From: Bugula neritina
Lineage: Eukaryota; Bryozoa; Gymnolaemata; Cheilostomatida; Bugulidae
Length of the DNA stretch: 64,000 nucleotides
NCBI GenBank assembly: GCA_964035545.1
Contig: OZ037773.1
Coordinates: 3,623,251-3,687,250 of the forward strand
Direction: 5' to 3'
Shown: piece after piece, positions 36,931-48,800 of the stretch
Numbering within the stretch: the first letter of the stretch is position 1
Layout of the letters: each line of letters begins with the position of its first letter
Notes under the pieces: model-generated
The model's database searches: none
Told to the model about the DNA's origin: nothing
The model's input: only the letters and a program-made list of their open reading frames with translations
Position numbers and translations under genes: made by a program

Positions 36931-39553
36931 GTACAATGCATTGAGTTAGGAAGCAAGTTGTTATTTATATGCAATTGTATTGAAGTGTTGTAATATTTTA
37001 AGAGCCATCTACCGTCTGTTATTCAAATTGCTATTGTATTTGTTGTATTGTTTTAGGTTTTTAGGAAACACATTAATTTTTTATAGAGCCAGTACCATCC
37101 AGTTATGTGTTTTAATTTATCTTTTTATAGACAACAAAGGCTAATCTCAAGTTATGAGTCATTAAATCTTACATTGGAGTAATCAAGTTAAAAGTAAATT
37201 ATATATATATAATATATATAATATATATATAATATAGTTAAATTGATCATGTAGTTTCAATACAAATTTATTCAATACATTCTATTACATTATGCTATAT
37301 TGCATAATGATTGTCTATAATATGTGCATTACTATTTATTGCTGCTTATTATCTATTTCAGCATTTTGTTTATAAACCGACATGAAGTTGTGGATAGTAT
37401 TTAATATTCGACTCAATAATTTTGTTGACGATTTCCAATATTGAGACATTAAATTTTCTTGTAAAAGGATGATTTGTATTGTTTATATTAGCATGCAATC
37501 TATACACAATAGTTATACTTATATAGGTAAAGCAAATGTTAAAGCTCATAATGTATTAATTGAATAGTGCAAATTGATGATTAATAAATATTTTTTCTAC
37601 AAACTAGCATTTTTATTTACTGTACATACTTTCTTCATTATTATAGCAAATCTACAAGCAACACATTTAGGGAACTCGTTTTTCAGAGTTCATTTGTCCT
37701 CATTTGTAAATATTTATTAGTTTAAGGCAATAAAAACATATAAATTAGCAGTAGAATTATGAAAAAGTTAAAAACTAGAAATATTGAGAAAGTACTAAAT
37801 TAAGTAAAATGATCCATGATATGCATTCATTGACATGTGAGAAATTTAAAAAAAAGGAAATTTTGTTCTTTGAAAAACATCTAACAACTTATCTTTTGTT
37901 TTTACTTCATTTGTACTGAAAATGATACAGGTAGACCAAGTCATTCACCAAGTAGTAATAAATGCACAATGTACTGCACAATGTAGCTAGCACCAGGACT
38001 AGATTAGCAAAGAGATGATAACTTCCCAGCTACTCTATATATTAATACTGTGACAACACTATTAATACTGTTAGCTACAGAAATTATTAAAATACAAAAA
38101 ATAGTAAAAAGAAATATCAAAATATAATCACATAATGTAACATGAGTTAGTATTGTACCATATTACATATTACAATGCAACATATTGAGAGCTGGCTACC
38201 ATGAAATAAATATAACAACATAATTTCTCTTGGTTATGTTTAGGTCCTCAGGAAATATGGGTTATAGTCCTTTAGTAATAACTAACAATCTTCTAGTAAC
38301 TTGACTAGTAACTACAAGAGAATAAATAACATTTAGTATATTTGTGAAAAAGCATGCAGTATAACAAAGCTGTGTACATGGCAGGCAGTTTATACAGTGA
38401 CAGCTGATACAGTGACAGCTGATACGGTGACAGCCGATATGGTGACAGCTGATACAGTGACAAGTGATACAGTGACAGTTGATACAGTGACAAGTGATAC
38501 GGTGACAGCTGATACGGTGACAGCCGATATGGTGACAGCTGATACAGTGACAAGTGATACGGTGACAGCCGATACGGTGACAGCTGATACAGTGACAGGT
38601 GATACAGTGACAGGTGATACAGTGACAGGTGATACAGTGACAGCTGATACAGTGACAGGTGATACGGTGACAGGTGATACGGTGACAGGTGATACAGTGA
38701 CAGGTGATACAGTGACAGCTGATACAGTGACAGGTGATACGGTGACAGGTGATACAGTGACAGGTGATACAGTGACAGCTGATACAGTGACAGCCGATAT
38801 GGTGACAGTTTATACAGTGACAGCTGATACAGTGACAGCTGACACAGTGACAGCCGATACGGTGACCAATCAATCTAATTATGTAATTCATGGACTATGT
38901 AGCTATCAGTTAGATATGACATAAATTGATAACAAAGAAAGCAAGTATAACTTCTTTTCTGTTTAAGCTATTCAACTACCTACTAATCTCACCAACTACT
39001 GCGCATTAGCCATAATCAATAAAAACCCTCCAAATTGATTTCATTACAAATTGAACTCCCTGTATCAGTGGTTTATTAAAATACTACCAAAAATAAAATA
39101 ACTTATTAGCAAATTACAGTTTCCTCTAATATGCAGCTGAGCTCAAAGCCCATTGCTACGTCAGTAACTACTGTATTACACAAAGTAATTAACTCACAAC
39201 AGTGACTGCTGCACTATACACAGTAGCATATTGACTACAGTAACTGCTGTACTATACACAGTAACTTATCAATTACTGTAACTACTCTACTATACACAGT
39301 AACTTATCAATTACTGTAACTGCTCTACTATACACAGTAACTACTGTAACTACTGTACTATACACAGTAATTTATCAACTACTGTAACTGCTGTACTACA
39401 CACAGTAACTACTGTAAATGCTGTACTATACACAGTAACTACTGTAACTGCTGTACTATACACAGTAACTACTGTAACTACTGTACTATACACAGCTACT
39501 TATCAACTACTGTAACTGCTGTACTATGCACAGTAACTACTGTAACTGCTGTA
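36931..39553. other. Spacer between the metalloproteinase and AFMID genes (convergent)
   Basis: Contains the metalloproteinase 3' UTR, with AATAAA at 37583-37588 as one candidate signal. It also has a TA-rich tract at 37200-37240 and two minisatellites (38392-38866 and 39183-39560). A short last exon of the minus-strand AFMID gene could also lie here; I could not identify one with confidence. Confidence 0.5.
38392..38866. repeat. 15-bp minisatellite
   Basis: About 31 copies of a 15-bp unit of the type AGTGACAGCTGATAC, with GGT, AGT, GCC and GTT variants in the middle. Open in frames on both strands (Thr/Asp/Val-rich one way, Cys/His-rich the other) purely because the period is a multiple of three. 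Confidence 0.97.
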
Positions 39554-39560
39554 CTATACA
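39183..39560. repeat. About 30-bp minisatellite next to the AFMID 3' end
   Basis: About 12 imperfect units of CAGTAACTACTGTAACTGCTGTACTATACA, some with a TTATCAA insertion. The array reaches to within about 25 bp of the AFMID exon ending at 39584. Its own sub-units (GTAACTACTGTAACTGCTGTA) are quasi-palindromic. Confidence 0.9.
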
Positions 39561-42500
39561 CTATAGACAAGTGTTAGACTCACCTGAGCTAACTTGGCAG
39601 GTATATCAGTTATCATATTGAAATGGTCTCGGTCTGGACATTCATACACACTGACTGGTACAGATCTACACTCAAGGAGCTACAATCACAAAAAAGTGAA
39701 CATGCTTTCTTGGAGTTGTCCTTTCACAAAACTGAATCATTTCAACTCCAGTATCCTGTATGGTCCAAAATAAAGTTATGGAAAATGATAAAAGGTAGAA
39801 ATAAAACAATGTAATTATTCTAAGAACATAAGAGAATGATAAGTGACAATACATTAGGCAATAACAAGCGAATCGATGGAAAAAGAAACAGCAGTTTTTA
39901 AAACTCTAGATATTGCAGGGAGTGCAGCCGAACAGCAAACTCTGCGAGAAGAGGGTCAAAGGTCACTAATAAGTAATTTAATGGAAGACTTCTTACAGGA
40001 GACTGAGAGAATAATTTAAGGCTAGCAATGATCAAACTACGCGAGTAGGTGCAGGGTAGTACCTTAGCAAAATCTTTAGATTGTGAGTGGAAAGCTGGGC
40101 TTTCTTCAGCTGCATAACTAACCAGGTTGTAGGCTAAGTTCTCAACAACTATAGCCTGAGATTTCAGCAAAAGAGATGGGCTCAGTTTTTCAGCAACCGA
40201 TCTGAAATTGTAAAAACATATGCCACAATATCAAAAAGAGGTTAAATTTGTGTGAAACTGTTTCAACATAATTAAAAGATCCTACTCACACATTAGCAAG
40301 ACTGAGTCCAGGAATATTTATGGAAGTGTTTAGAAGCGGGGTGATATCATATACTCCCCCAAGCAAGGCAACTCCTGCAAGTGAGAAACTAAGGCTACAA
40401 CTTCTAAACTGCTTGAACAAAATCTATTAATTTAGAAAAAAACCAATGTGAACAAATAATTCTACCATAATTCTTAGAATAAAAACACTAACTTACAAAA
40501 CTTCCCAAAAAAATCTATTACAAGTAACTTGTCAAATAGAACAAAAATTGTAAGGTTTAAAAAGCAAGTTCCTTGTATGAAGTTGATTTAATAAACACCT
40601 ATCACATTTCTCTAGTCATCTGATTACTCTCTTAACTAAAATTCAGTTTGCAACTGAACTGTTTGTGAATAACTGTGCAGTTTACAAACTTGTAAGTTGC
40701 CTTCTCTCTTTATGAGATATTTCAGAGAGAAGATAAATCTCAAAAGACTTTCACTTCCACTGCAGAGTTATGAGTCAGAAATAAGTATCTAACTGACCTT
40801 TCACCAATGACCTGGCATTGACATTGAGCTCTGGAGATATTATTGTCATGGCAACCAAATGTGCACCAGCACTATGTCCACAGAGAATAATAGACCTAGC
40901 AAAGTCAGAAAAAGGCGTATGTGCACTAATTTGTGTAAATGTACACTTAGTAAATAACCATACATGTCACAATAGATCACAATTATCATTCTTGTCAAAA
41001 ATTAGCAAATTAGTCCGACTTCCGCTTACCTTATGTTATGCTGAGAGGTGAAATCGGCAAGACAATTCACTGCCCGTACTGCTTGCGCTGTAATGTCAGA
41101 CAAGGTCATTTGTATGTCATCATTGTAACCAATAGCTGCGTACATGTGACCAGCATTGAGAACTGGTGTAGCAGCAACCATTCCATCAGATTTATAACTG
41201 CAACAGATAATGCTCTAAATTATCATAATTGACAAATAAAATGAAAGTTTATTTAAAAATGCCTCGACCCAGGACACCATTTTGCATAAAATCTTCATTT
41301 ATTAAGAAAAAATTAAAGAATCAAACTTTTTAGCAAAGCATATATTATGCTTTCTAAGTGTAAGTTTTAGTCAGTATTCAAAATACAAATTTCAAAGTTG
41401 TTCAGAAGTTACTCGTGCGATTTTAAAATCATTTGAATATTTTTTGAAACAATGTTTGTCTGTTGAACATTTTAATAAGCCAAACGTACAGAAGAAAAGC
41501 TACTTTGTAACAGAACAATGTCAAGTATACACCACATTGATATAGCGAGTATACGCTGATATACCGAGTATACACCACATTGATTAGCCAGTATACACCA
41601 TATTGATATAGCGGTTGGCCCACCTTCCATCCTGCCAGTATCCGCCATGGATGTACGCAAACAAAGACATCTTTCTAGATTTTTCTTCAGGATGAATAAT
41701 CACAACTTTCTCATTTATTTTACTTCCATATTCTATAGTAGACATGGAGTTTTCATATTGACGCAGGCATTCCGCACCAACTGCAATGAAATTAAAACCA
41801 AGCATATGGCTTTTCGTTTGTTTCAAAAACATATAGGCTGGTATGCATGATTATATGAACTGTGGTGTGTTAGCAGTTACAGCTGTGTGGTAATTGTAGA
41901 AATCACTGAAGTACCAGCAGATGATCAACAACTGCTATTGATTGGGTTAGAATTTTTCAGAGTTTTTCTGAAACTAACCATAAAAAAGAAAACGTTCCAT
42001 TAGCAAAAGTGCAAATTTGACTGAAGTTATTTCTTCTTTATTGTTTGGAATAAAGAAGACAACTTTTATAAAAAGTGCTGATTTTGTAAAACTTATCAAG
42101 TAGAAGTTATTTTCTCAATAAGGGTTAACATTTCTTCACTAACCTGAACGCCATAATTTGCAAAACCAATAAAGCATTGATACTTTAGTTTTTAGAATTG
42201 TTATCATGTGCATTTATAGTAACCATGGTGAAGTATATTTTATGGCTAATCTAGCAACATGTAACACATTCACTCACTTTCATTGGCACGCTGACAGTAA
42301 TCTTCAATTACTGCTGATCGAGTTTTGATTGGACGAGAGTGGGAAGGCCATCTACTAGGACTATACAGATAATCTGCCTCCTGTAAAATAATCCGCCATG
42401 ATTACACAGACAATTGCTTTTAGATCTCAAATTTGAAAAATAAAATCGACAATTAGCACAGAGAAAAAGTGTGTAATGCTAGATAGCAGAAGTTGGTGAT

Positions 42501-43154
42501 CGAATGATGTATTAATTCCCACTAATTGAGATCCAACTCACACAAATGTAGATTATCGTCAATTTCTAATGACATTACAACCTTCGACTTTAGGTAGTTT
42601 TAGCAAGTAATTATTGAAAGGTGACAAATTTTCATTACTGCAAAAATTGCATTGCAGCTCACAGGCATTTAGCTGGGCTAATTGTTACTCATTATCTATC
42701 AAATCATTGCACAATCACTTAAAAATTCAGTGTTTCCACAGGTTAAATTATTCTTCAAAATCTGTGTACTAGTTGACTATGATCTGTAATAACTGTTACA
42801 AGTTAACCAACAAAATTTGACTCATATTTACGCATCATTTCACAAAAGGCTAAGGGAGCTTAGAGTATTAGTAAAGTATCTTCTGGAGCTGTCACGAATA
42901 CATCCAGTAGAATAGATAGCATTTGGGTTGAGGCAAAAACGGAATAAAGAACTTCAGGGTTGGTTTTCATTTTAATAGGAGAAAATACAGAATAAACAAA
43001 TCCAGATCCACTAATTTATCTCTAAAAGCGCTTATTTGTTTGTCTAAATTTGATGAAACTTTAAACTAATTAGCAATAATAAATATACCTCATCTATAGA
43101 GCATGAAGTCTTCTTGCCATCACATGACTCTATATTCTCTTCCCCGATGGACAT
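39554..43154 (-). CDS. AFMID: Kynurenine formamidase (arylformamidase), 8 coding exons
   Basis: Alpha/beta hydrolase that removes formate from N-formylkynurenine in tryptophan breakdown; cytosolic in animals. Minus-strand exons in reading order: 43154-43089, 42380-42278, 41780-41624, 41197-41030, 40895-40798, 40374-40290, 40201-40063, 39679-39584. Frame is continuous, 304 codons to the last donor (human enzyme about 303 aa). Landmarks: YSPSRW near the N-terminus, oxyanion motif HGGYWQ (His101), nucleophile elbow CGHSAGAHL (Ser173), GVYDITP, SPAFHSQSKDF, and catalytic-His region RDHFN (His291). The usual catalytic Asp before SPxFH is Glu here (Glu259). The 3' end is unsure: a strong GTGAGT donor follows codon 304, so a short terminal exon may lie beyond; reading through gives 10 more codons and a stop at 39554, the end used here. 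No signal peptide is seen. Confidence 0.92.
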
Positions 43155-45817
43155 ATTGAATTTACTTTCAAAAGTAAGCTACAAGTTAAAATATAAATCT
43201 TATTACAAGAGGTTAATTTATGAAAATACATAAATATATGACATAAGGAAATGGAACTTCATATGTTGAAAACTCTAAAATTATATAAATTTGATTGAAT
43301 GAAAAAAGTCTTTTTTAATAAAAAAAAGACAGTGAAAAATGTAAAAAATATGACTTATAAAACTCTGAACAAAAAAGAGCAGCATCAGTAGGCAGCTAAA
43401 ATTACCCACCTAATTGCGCCACAGCTTATAATTATATGCTGGCATAAATTCTAATTAAATACTTATCCGTTATTTTTAGGCCAATTTTTTACGAGTTTAC
43501 ATGTAATACTAATGCTAATACTAATAGTAATATTAATACCAAAGGCGAATGTAATAATTATAGTAACTTACTTATAGTTAATGTTATACTCAATCTCACA
43601 GTGATACTGAATTATTATTAAGTTTAACTGTATCTGTGCTAAAACTGAAAGTTAGAAAACTGAAAAAAAATATAAAATTAAATAATTAATAATTGCATTG
43701 GAGATTTACTTGTAGTTACTGTTAGTGTTACAACACTGTCTAATTTAGTAATACTAATATTGCAATACTAATAGTAATAGTAATACTAACAGCAATAGCA
43801 ATCCTAATAGTAATAGAGTAATAGTAATACTAATAGTAATACACTAATAGTAATTACTAATACTAATACTAATAGTAATTAGGAATTGCAAAGCAATTAA
43901 ACCACAGTTTTAGTTTTACTTTTACCTAAATAAATTAGGTAAAATTCAAACTGTGGTTTGCTTTGTTTAACAATAACTTTGCTTGAATCAAAATCAAAAT
44001 GCAAACTCAATATGAATGAGTGAGACTGAGCGTATAATATTAATAATTATAATATTAATCTATTAGTATTAGACTTACATTAGTCATTAGACTTAGTAAT
44101 TACCAATTCGTTGACATTATGATTATCATTGTGAATGTAAAACAGTGCAAATTATAGGCAATAAATTTAATTTTCTATTCCTCTTATAATCAGTATGATT
44201 ATATTAATATTCATCACTGAAATAATAGTATGTTTATGATTATCATTATGATTATGCTAGCAGCGTGTTGGCCTCAGCATAACCACGCCCACTCTGCCAG
44301 CATAACCACGCCCACTCTGCCAGCAAAACCAGAAAAAAATACAATGGACCCGAAAAAGTTAGAAGTGCTCAGATTAAAACGCATGCGTGGTTTTTGCAGC
44401 ATTTCCGCTGCAGAACTTATGCAAAAATTACAAGGATAATATTAATAATAGTTGAGTTCAACAACTCGTGAATTTTTAGTCAAATTAATGATTAAAAATA
44501 AAAATTAATATATTTACGTTAATTTTGCTTGTTATTTATCCATAGTGTAAGTATGTAGTTGATTTTACACGAGCATTTTTGCAGTCTGTTGAATACAAAT
44601 CTTGGCATTTATTTTTAACGTAACGTGGAACTGGATTCTGATTTGTATGCCCAACCTTAGCTGTAGGCCTAGGATTAGGAGTAGCCGTAGTTTCAGTTTG
44701 TCATTGTTATTTTATTTCTAAATTTTGCCTCAAGTTTTATTGATTATTCTCTAGAGTTTTAGTTTTATATTTAAACTGGTGCTTGGTGAAAGATTCCTTT
44801 TTAATTTGATTATCATTCTTCATAATCATTGACATTATCATTATGATTATCATTATGACTATGATTTAGATTATAATTATTAATTTATCATATTGATTTA
44901 TGACACTGACTGCTGACAGGTTATAAATTTTAGTTATAATTAATATTATTATTTAATATCAAATTTAGTATAAACGTAAATAAAACATTATTGTATTTTC
45001 ATTTTAGTTTTGTTTTTACTCTTGGTCTTAATAAGAATGGAACTTTTAGAATGACTCATTTGCCTCTAGGAATTACAATTTGAATTTCCAATTTATCAAA
45101 TTTAACATTATACTTTAATTTAATAGCATTCATATTGATATTGCTAATACTAATAGTAAGTAGTAACATCATAATAATAATTGTATTACTAAACGTAAAA
45201 CAAATAGTAAAGAACTAATACAATAAGCTAATACTAATAGTACTAGATTAAACTCTTTTCTATTCTTAAAATTAGATTGATACTATTGCTAAATAAATCT
45301 TATGCTATTGCTAACAGTTACAGTGAGTACTCGAATGATTTTTGGCATTTTATCTCCTAATGACTAAAATGTATATTATAATGAAAATGTCTTTTTGGGT
45401 AAGTTGCCCCTCGGAAATAACTCAACTTTTAAATATAATCTTGTGCCAATTATTCAAGTTATAAATATGAGTATAAATTAGATATGTTAACATTCATTTT
45501 AAAATTTATTTTAATAAGCATAGTTTAAATTGTATTTAAACTTATATTTAAAATAAAAACTTGCTTACTATTGGTATTCTCACATAAGCACATAAATTTG
45601 CTACCAGCAGAGATGAGATTAAAGCAAACGTACCTTTTCACTTGAATCTTTCTCTCATCAATTTATTACTAGAATAAGCAATACTAAAGGAGTTTTATTT
45701 TTCAAAACGCATTGTAGAACGTCTTATACAATTCCTACTTCTGCAATCGATGACCACAGAGTAGAGGGCTGTGGCTTTGTATAAACTAATTGAACTGACT
45801 GCAGAAAATTTAGAGGA
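43155..45817. other. Head-to-head spacer between AFMID (-) and DRAP1 (+)
   Basis: Should hold both promoters. Very AT-rich, with irregular ACTAATAGTAATAC runs (about 43500-43880), a hairpin at 43888-43966 and a small open frame at 44342-44439 (see findings). A TATAAA at 45780-45785 lies 33 bp before the DRAP1 start codon; it may be a TATA box or chance. Confidence 0.45.
43888..43966. repeat. Imperfect hairpin, about 35-bp arms
   Basis: Left arm with GCAAAGCA, AAACCACAGTTT (43899-43910) and TTACCTAA pairs with right arm TTAGGTAA, AAACTGTGGTTT (43948-43959) and TGCTTTG, around a loop of only a few bases. It looks like a small palindromic element or an extruding palindrome. Confidence 0.55.
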
Positions 45818-48800
45818 ATGGGAGGAAAGAAGAAAAAGTATAACGCTCGATTCCCGCCGGTATTGTTATGAAAAATATACAATTACTTTCAACGTACACC
45901 ATCTTTATTACGATTAGTTTGCCTAATGATTCGATATGATGAATGTGAAAGCTCTTTAGATGTTGCACTATTGAAGCAACTCTGGTTTTTACTGGGGAAA
46001 TTATTAAAGCTGGTTGGTTTACGTCTTTCAGGCCCGTATTAAAAAGATTATGCAGACAGACGAGGAAATAGGAAAGATAGCAGCACCTGTTCCAGTTGTC
46101 ATATGTATCCTTTTACTATAAGCTAGTGTTTAGGTTCATGTAATATTTATTGAACGGTAGATTTTTTTTATTTAATTGCTTTTATTCTACTTGAGAAAAA
46201 CTGTATAGTATAGTCATCACTTTTTAATTATAATTTGATTTAATTTTTATTGTTGGGAAACAGGAGATGACAACTTCCCTACTAGCTGTTGATGCATAAA
46301 ATATAACAAAACAATACAGCTGATGGCATATTTTCTGCCAATATAAGTTCTCTGTGAGTGATGCAATAATGTAAATGTCAGAACTTGTGTAGCATTTTCC
46401 TCTCATAGTAAGAATTAGCTCGAGCCTTGGAGCTGTTTCTCGAATCCCTAATAACCAAGTCAGTGTCTATAGCCAACGAGCATAGCGCCAAGACGCTTGC
46501 CTCAAGTCACATGTATGTATTTGTTGATCTCAGTTCATAACTATATTATATTACGTTGAAATGAAATTGCCGTGCTTGTACCCATTGCACTGCATTTTAA
46601 GATATGCTCACAACAGATGTATAATATGTTCCATGTATGATTAAAATATTTATTACTGTCTTTATTTTAGAAAACATGTGATAAGCTCAAACAAGAACTT
46701 TGATTTCCTTAAAAGTCAGGTAATAGTTCCTCTTGTTTTATTATTTAATGCTAGAAAAGTCAAATGACATTGGCAGCTAAAGCATGTATTATAACTTTAA
46801 TCTTAAACAGGTGCTTAAAAATGAGATTACTTTGTTCAATTGAACAAATTAATTCTTGCTGGTCAAAACGATGCCGCTGCTTTTTAGAGATTCAAGTTTA
46901 GGACTGCTAAAGCTCACAGTTTGTGCAGATTCGCAGTAAATGTTTGGTGACCTACTATTGGGCAGAAAATATCATGTCCTTCTCAAACTTTGATTTTATC
47001 CTTGAAATTTTGCCCTTTTAGTTTTATTTTCACTTTCCTGAGTTTCTTTTGCAATGTGCCAACCTTTAATATATGTAAAGCATTCAGCAATCTGTTATAT
47101 TGAATATGTAATAATTAATATTTAATAGTTGTCTTCTCTTGTGTTGAACCCTGGCAACAAATGAAAAAATTCTTTGTTAGGTCAGAATGTACAGTAATCA
47201 TTTGTAAACTTTAAAGTTGTGACATTTGGTGGAGGGTTGCCAAAACAAAGTAATGTTGTGTAAATGATGACCGTGAAAATATGAGCAATTATTTTTATCC
47301 AACATTTAAAAGTACAGAAACTACTCTGTTTTAACTAAGTCAGTAGTAAGATATTAGTGGAATGGTACAAGATGACCCTTATGACATCACTCCTTCATGT
47401 CATCACTTCCTCATGTCATCACTCCCTCATGACATCACTCCCTCATGTCATCACGCCCTCATGACATCACTCCCTCATGTCATCACGCCCTCATGACATC
47501 ACTCTCTCATGTCATCACCATATACCAAAATGTCCAAACGGTTATCTCATTCTGTAAAGTGACCATACTGTTTGTAACAGCTGTTGACTTGAGTTTGATT
47601 TTTGTTATGAGGGTGCAACTAACATGCTCCCTTTAGTTACTGTGTGGTTCTAAGGCTATTTTGTCGAAGAAACTCTGTCTATTACCAGTTTTATACTCCA
47701 AGTAATCAAATGAGTTATTTCCAACAGCTTTTTCAGTGACGAGTTTCTCTATATAGTTATTTAGGTGGCACACAGCTTGCCTTTCTACAGCATTTAACTT
47801 TGAAGTCCTAATGACTGCGCCATTCATATCTGCACCACTCTATATAACATTATTATATATAATATCCTGTTCGCAGGTCAACCTGATACCAGACCTGGTG
47901 AGTGCAGAAGGTGAAGGTCAAACAAACGCACAGAAGCTCAACTCGGCAGATAAGAAGACGTCCTGTTCAGCTAGTTCCTCATCCTCTACAGCTAATCTCA
48001 CGGCGAGTAACCCATCTTCACAGATACCCAAGAAGAAACCTCGTATTGTGGCCACGCCCCTAGCAACAGATGACCCCACTAAGACTATAAAGAGGTAGTT
48101 ATCACTTCCCACACAGTTTTTATGTTTCTAGAGTATCTTAATATAAAAAGCTTTTAAATGAAAGATTGCTGTGAAAAGATCTAATGATGATATTTAGTTA
48201 CTCACTTTTCGAGTTTATTCAAGCGCTGAAACTCAAGATGAATTATATATTTGGTATATAGTCTGGCAGAAAAATGCCAATTTTTGACTTAGGTTCGCAA
48301 TCCCGGATAAAGTTTTTTTCTCTCCTGATTATTCAAATATAGGGTCTAGGTAAATGTTTCCAGGTGGGTGTGGACTTCTTACCCTTGAGCATTTCGAGAA
48401 ATTCAAGATGGCCGCCAGGAACCAAACGATTTTTTCTAATTCAAATGTACCTACCCATTGGGGCTAAATTCAAGGTTCCAATGCTTTGAAATCTTTAGAA
48501 ATTAATATAATAAAGATGCATGTGCCTTTATCATATGTATTATTGAGTAATAGGCAAATGATACCCAAGGGTAACTAACCTAAGCCTTAATCATTCATTT
48601 TTTCAAGTTTAACATAGCCTTGCCGTGTTTAAAATTTCCTTGCATCTCTGCATCAGTTTGTTCTAACTTCATGAAAATTTACTATATGGTGTGATTTTAT
48701 ATGCTGATTACAAATATGTCTACCAAATAAAGCTGAAAGGGGTTCTGCAAACTTAAAATGCAACGTCTTTGCCATATGAACTAAATAGCAATTTATTTCC

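Noticed and set aside
36642-36974. Leu/Phe-rich minus-strand open frame
   Set aside because: Reverse complement of the Lys/Arg/Ser-coding last exon of the metalloproteinase; AAG/AGA codons read as CTT/TCT.
38392-38866. Possible CRISPR-like array (regular short repeats)
   Set aside because: Units are directly adjacent with no unique spacers, in a eukaryotic context; it is a minisatellite.
38262-38924. Long open frames on both strands (Cys/His-rich on minus, Thr/Asp/Val-rich on plus)
   Set aside because: Produced by a 15-bp tandem repeat without stop codons; no family similarity and no splice context.
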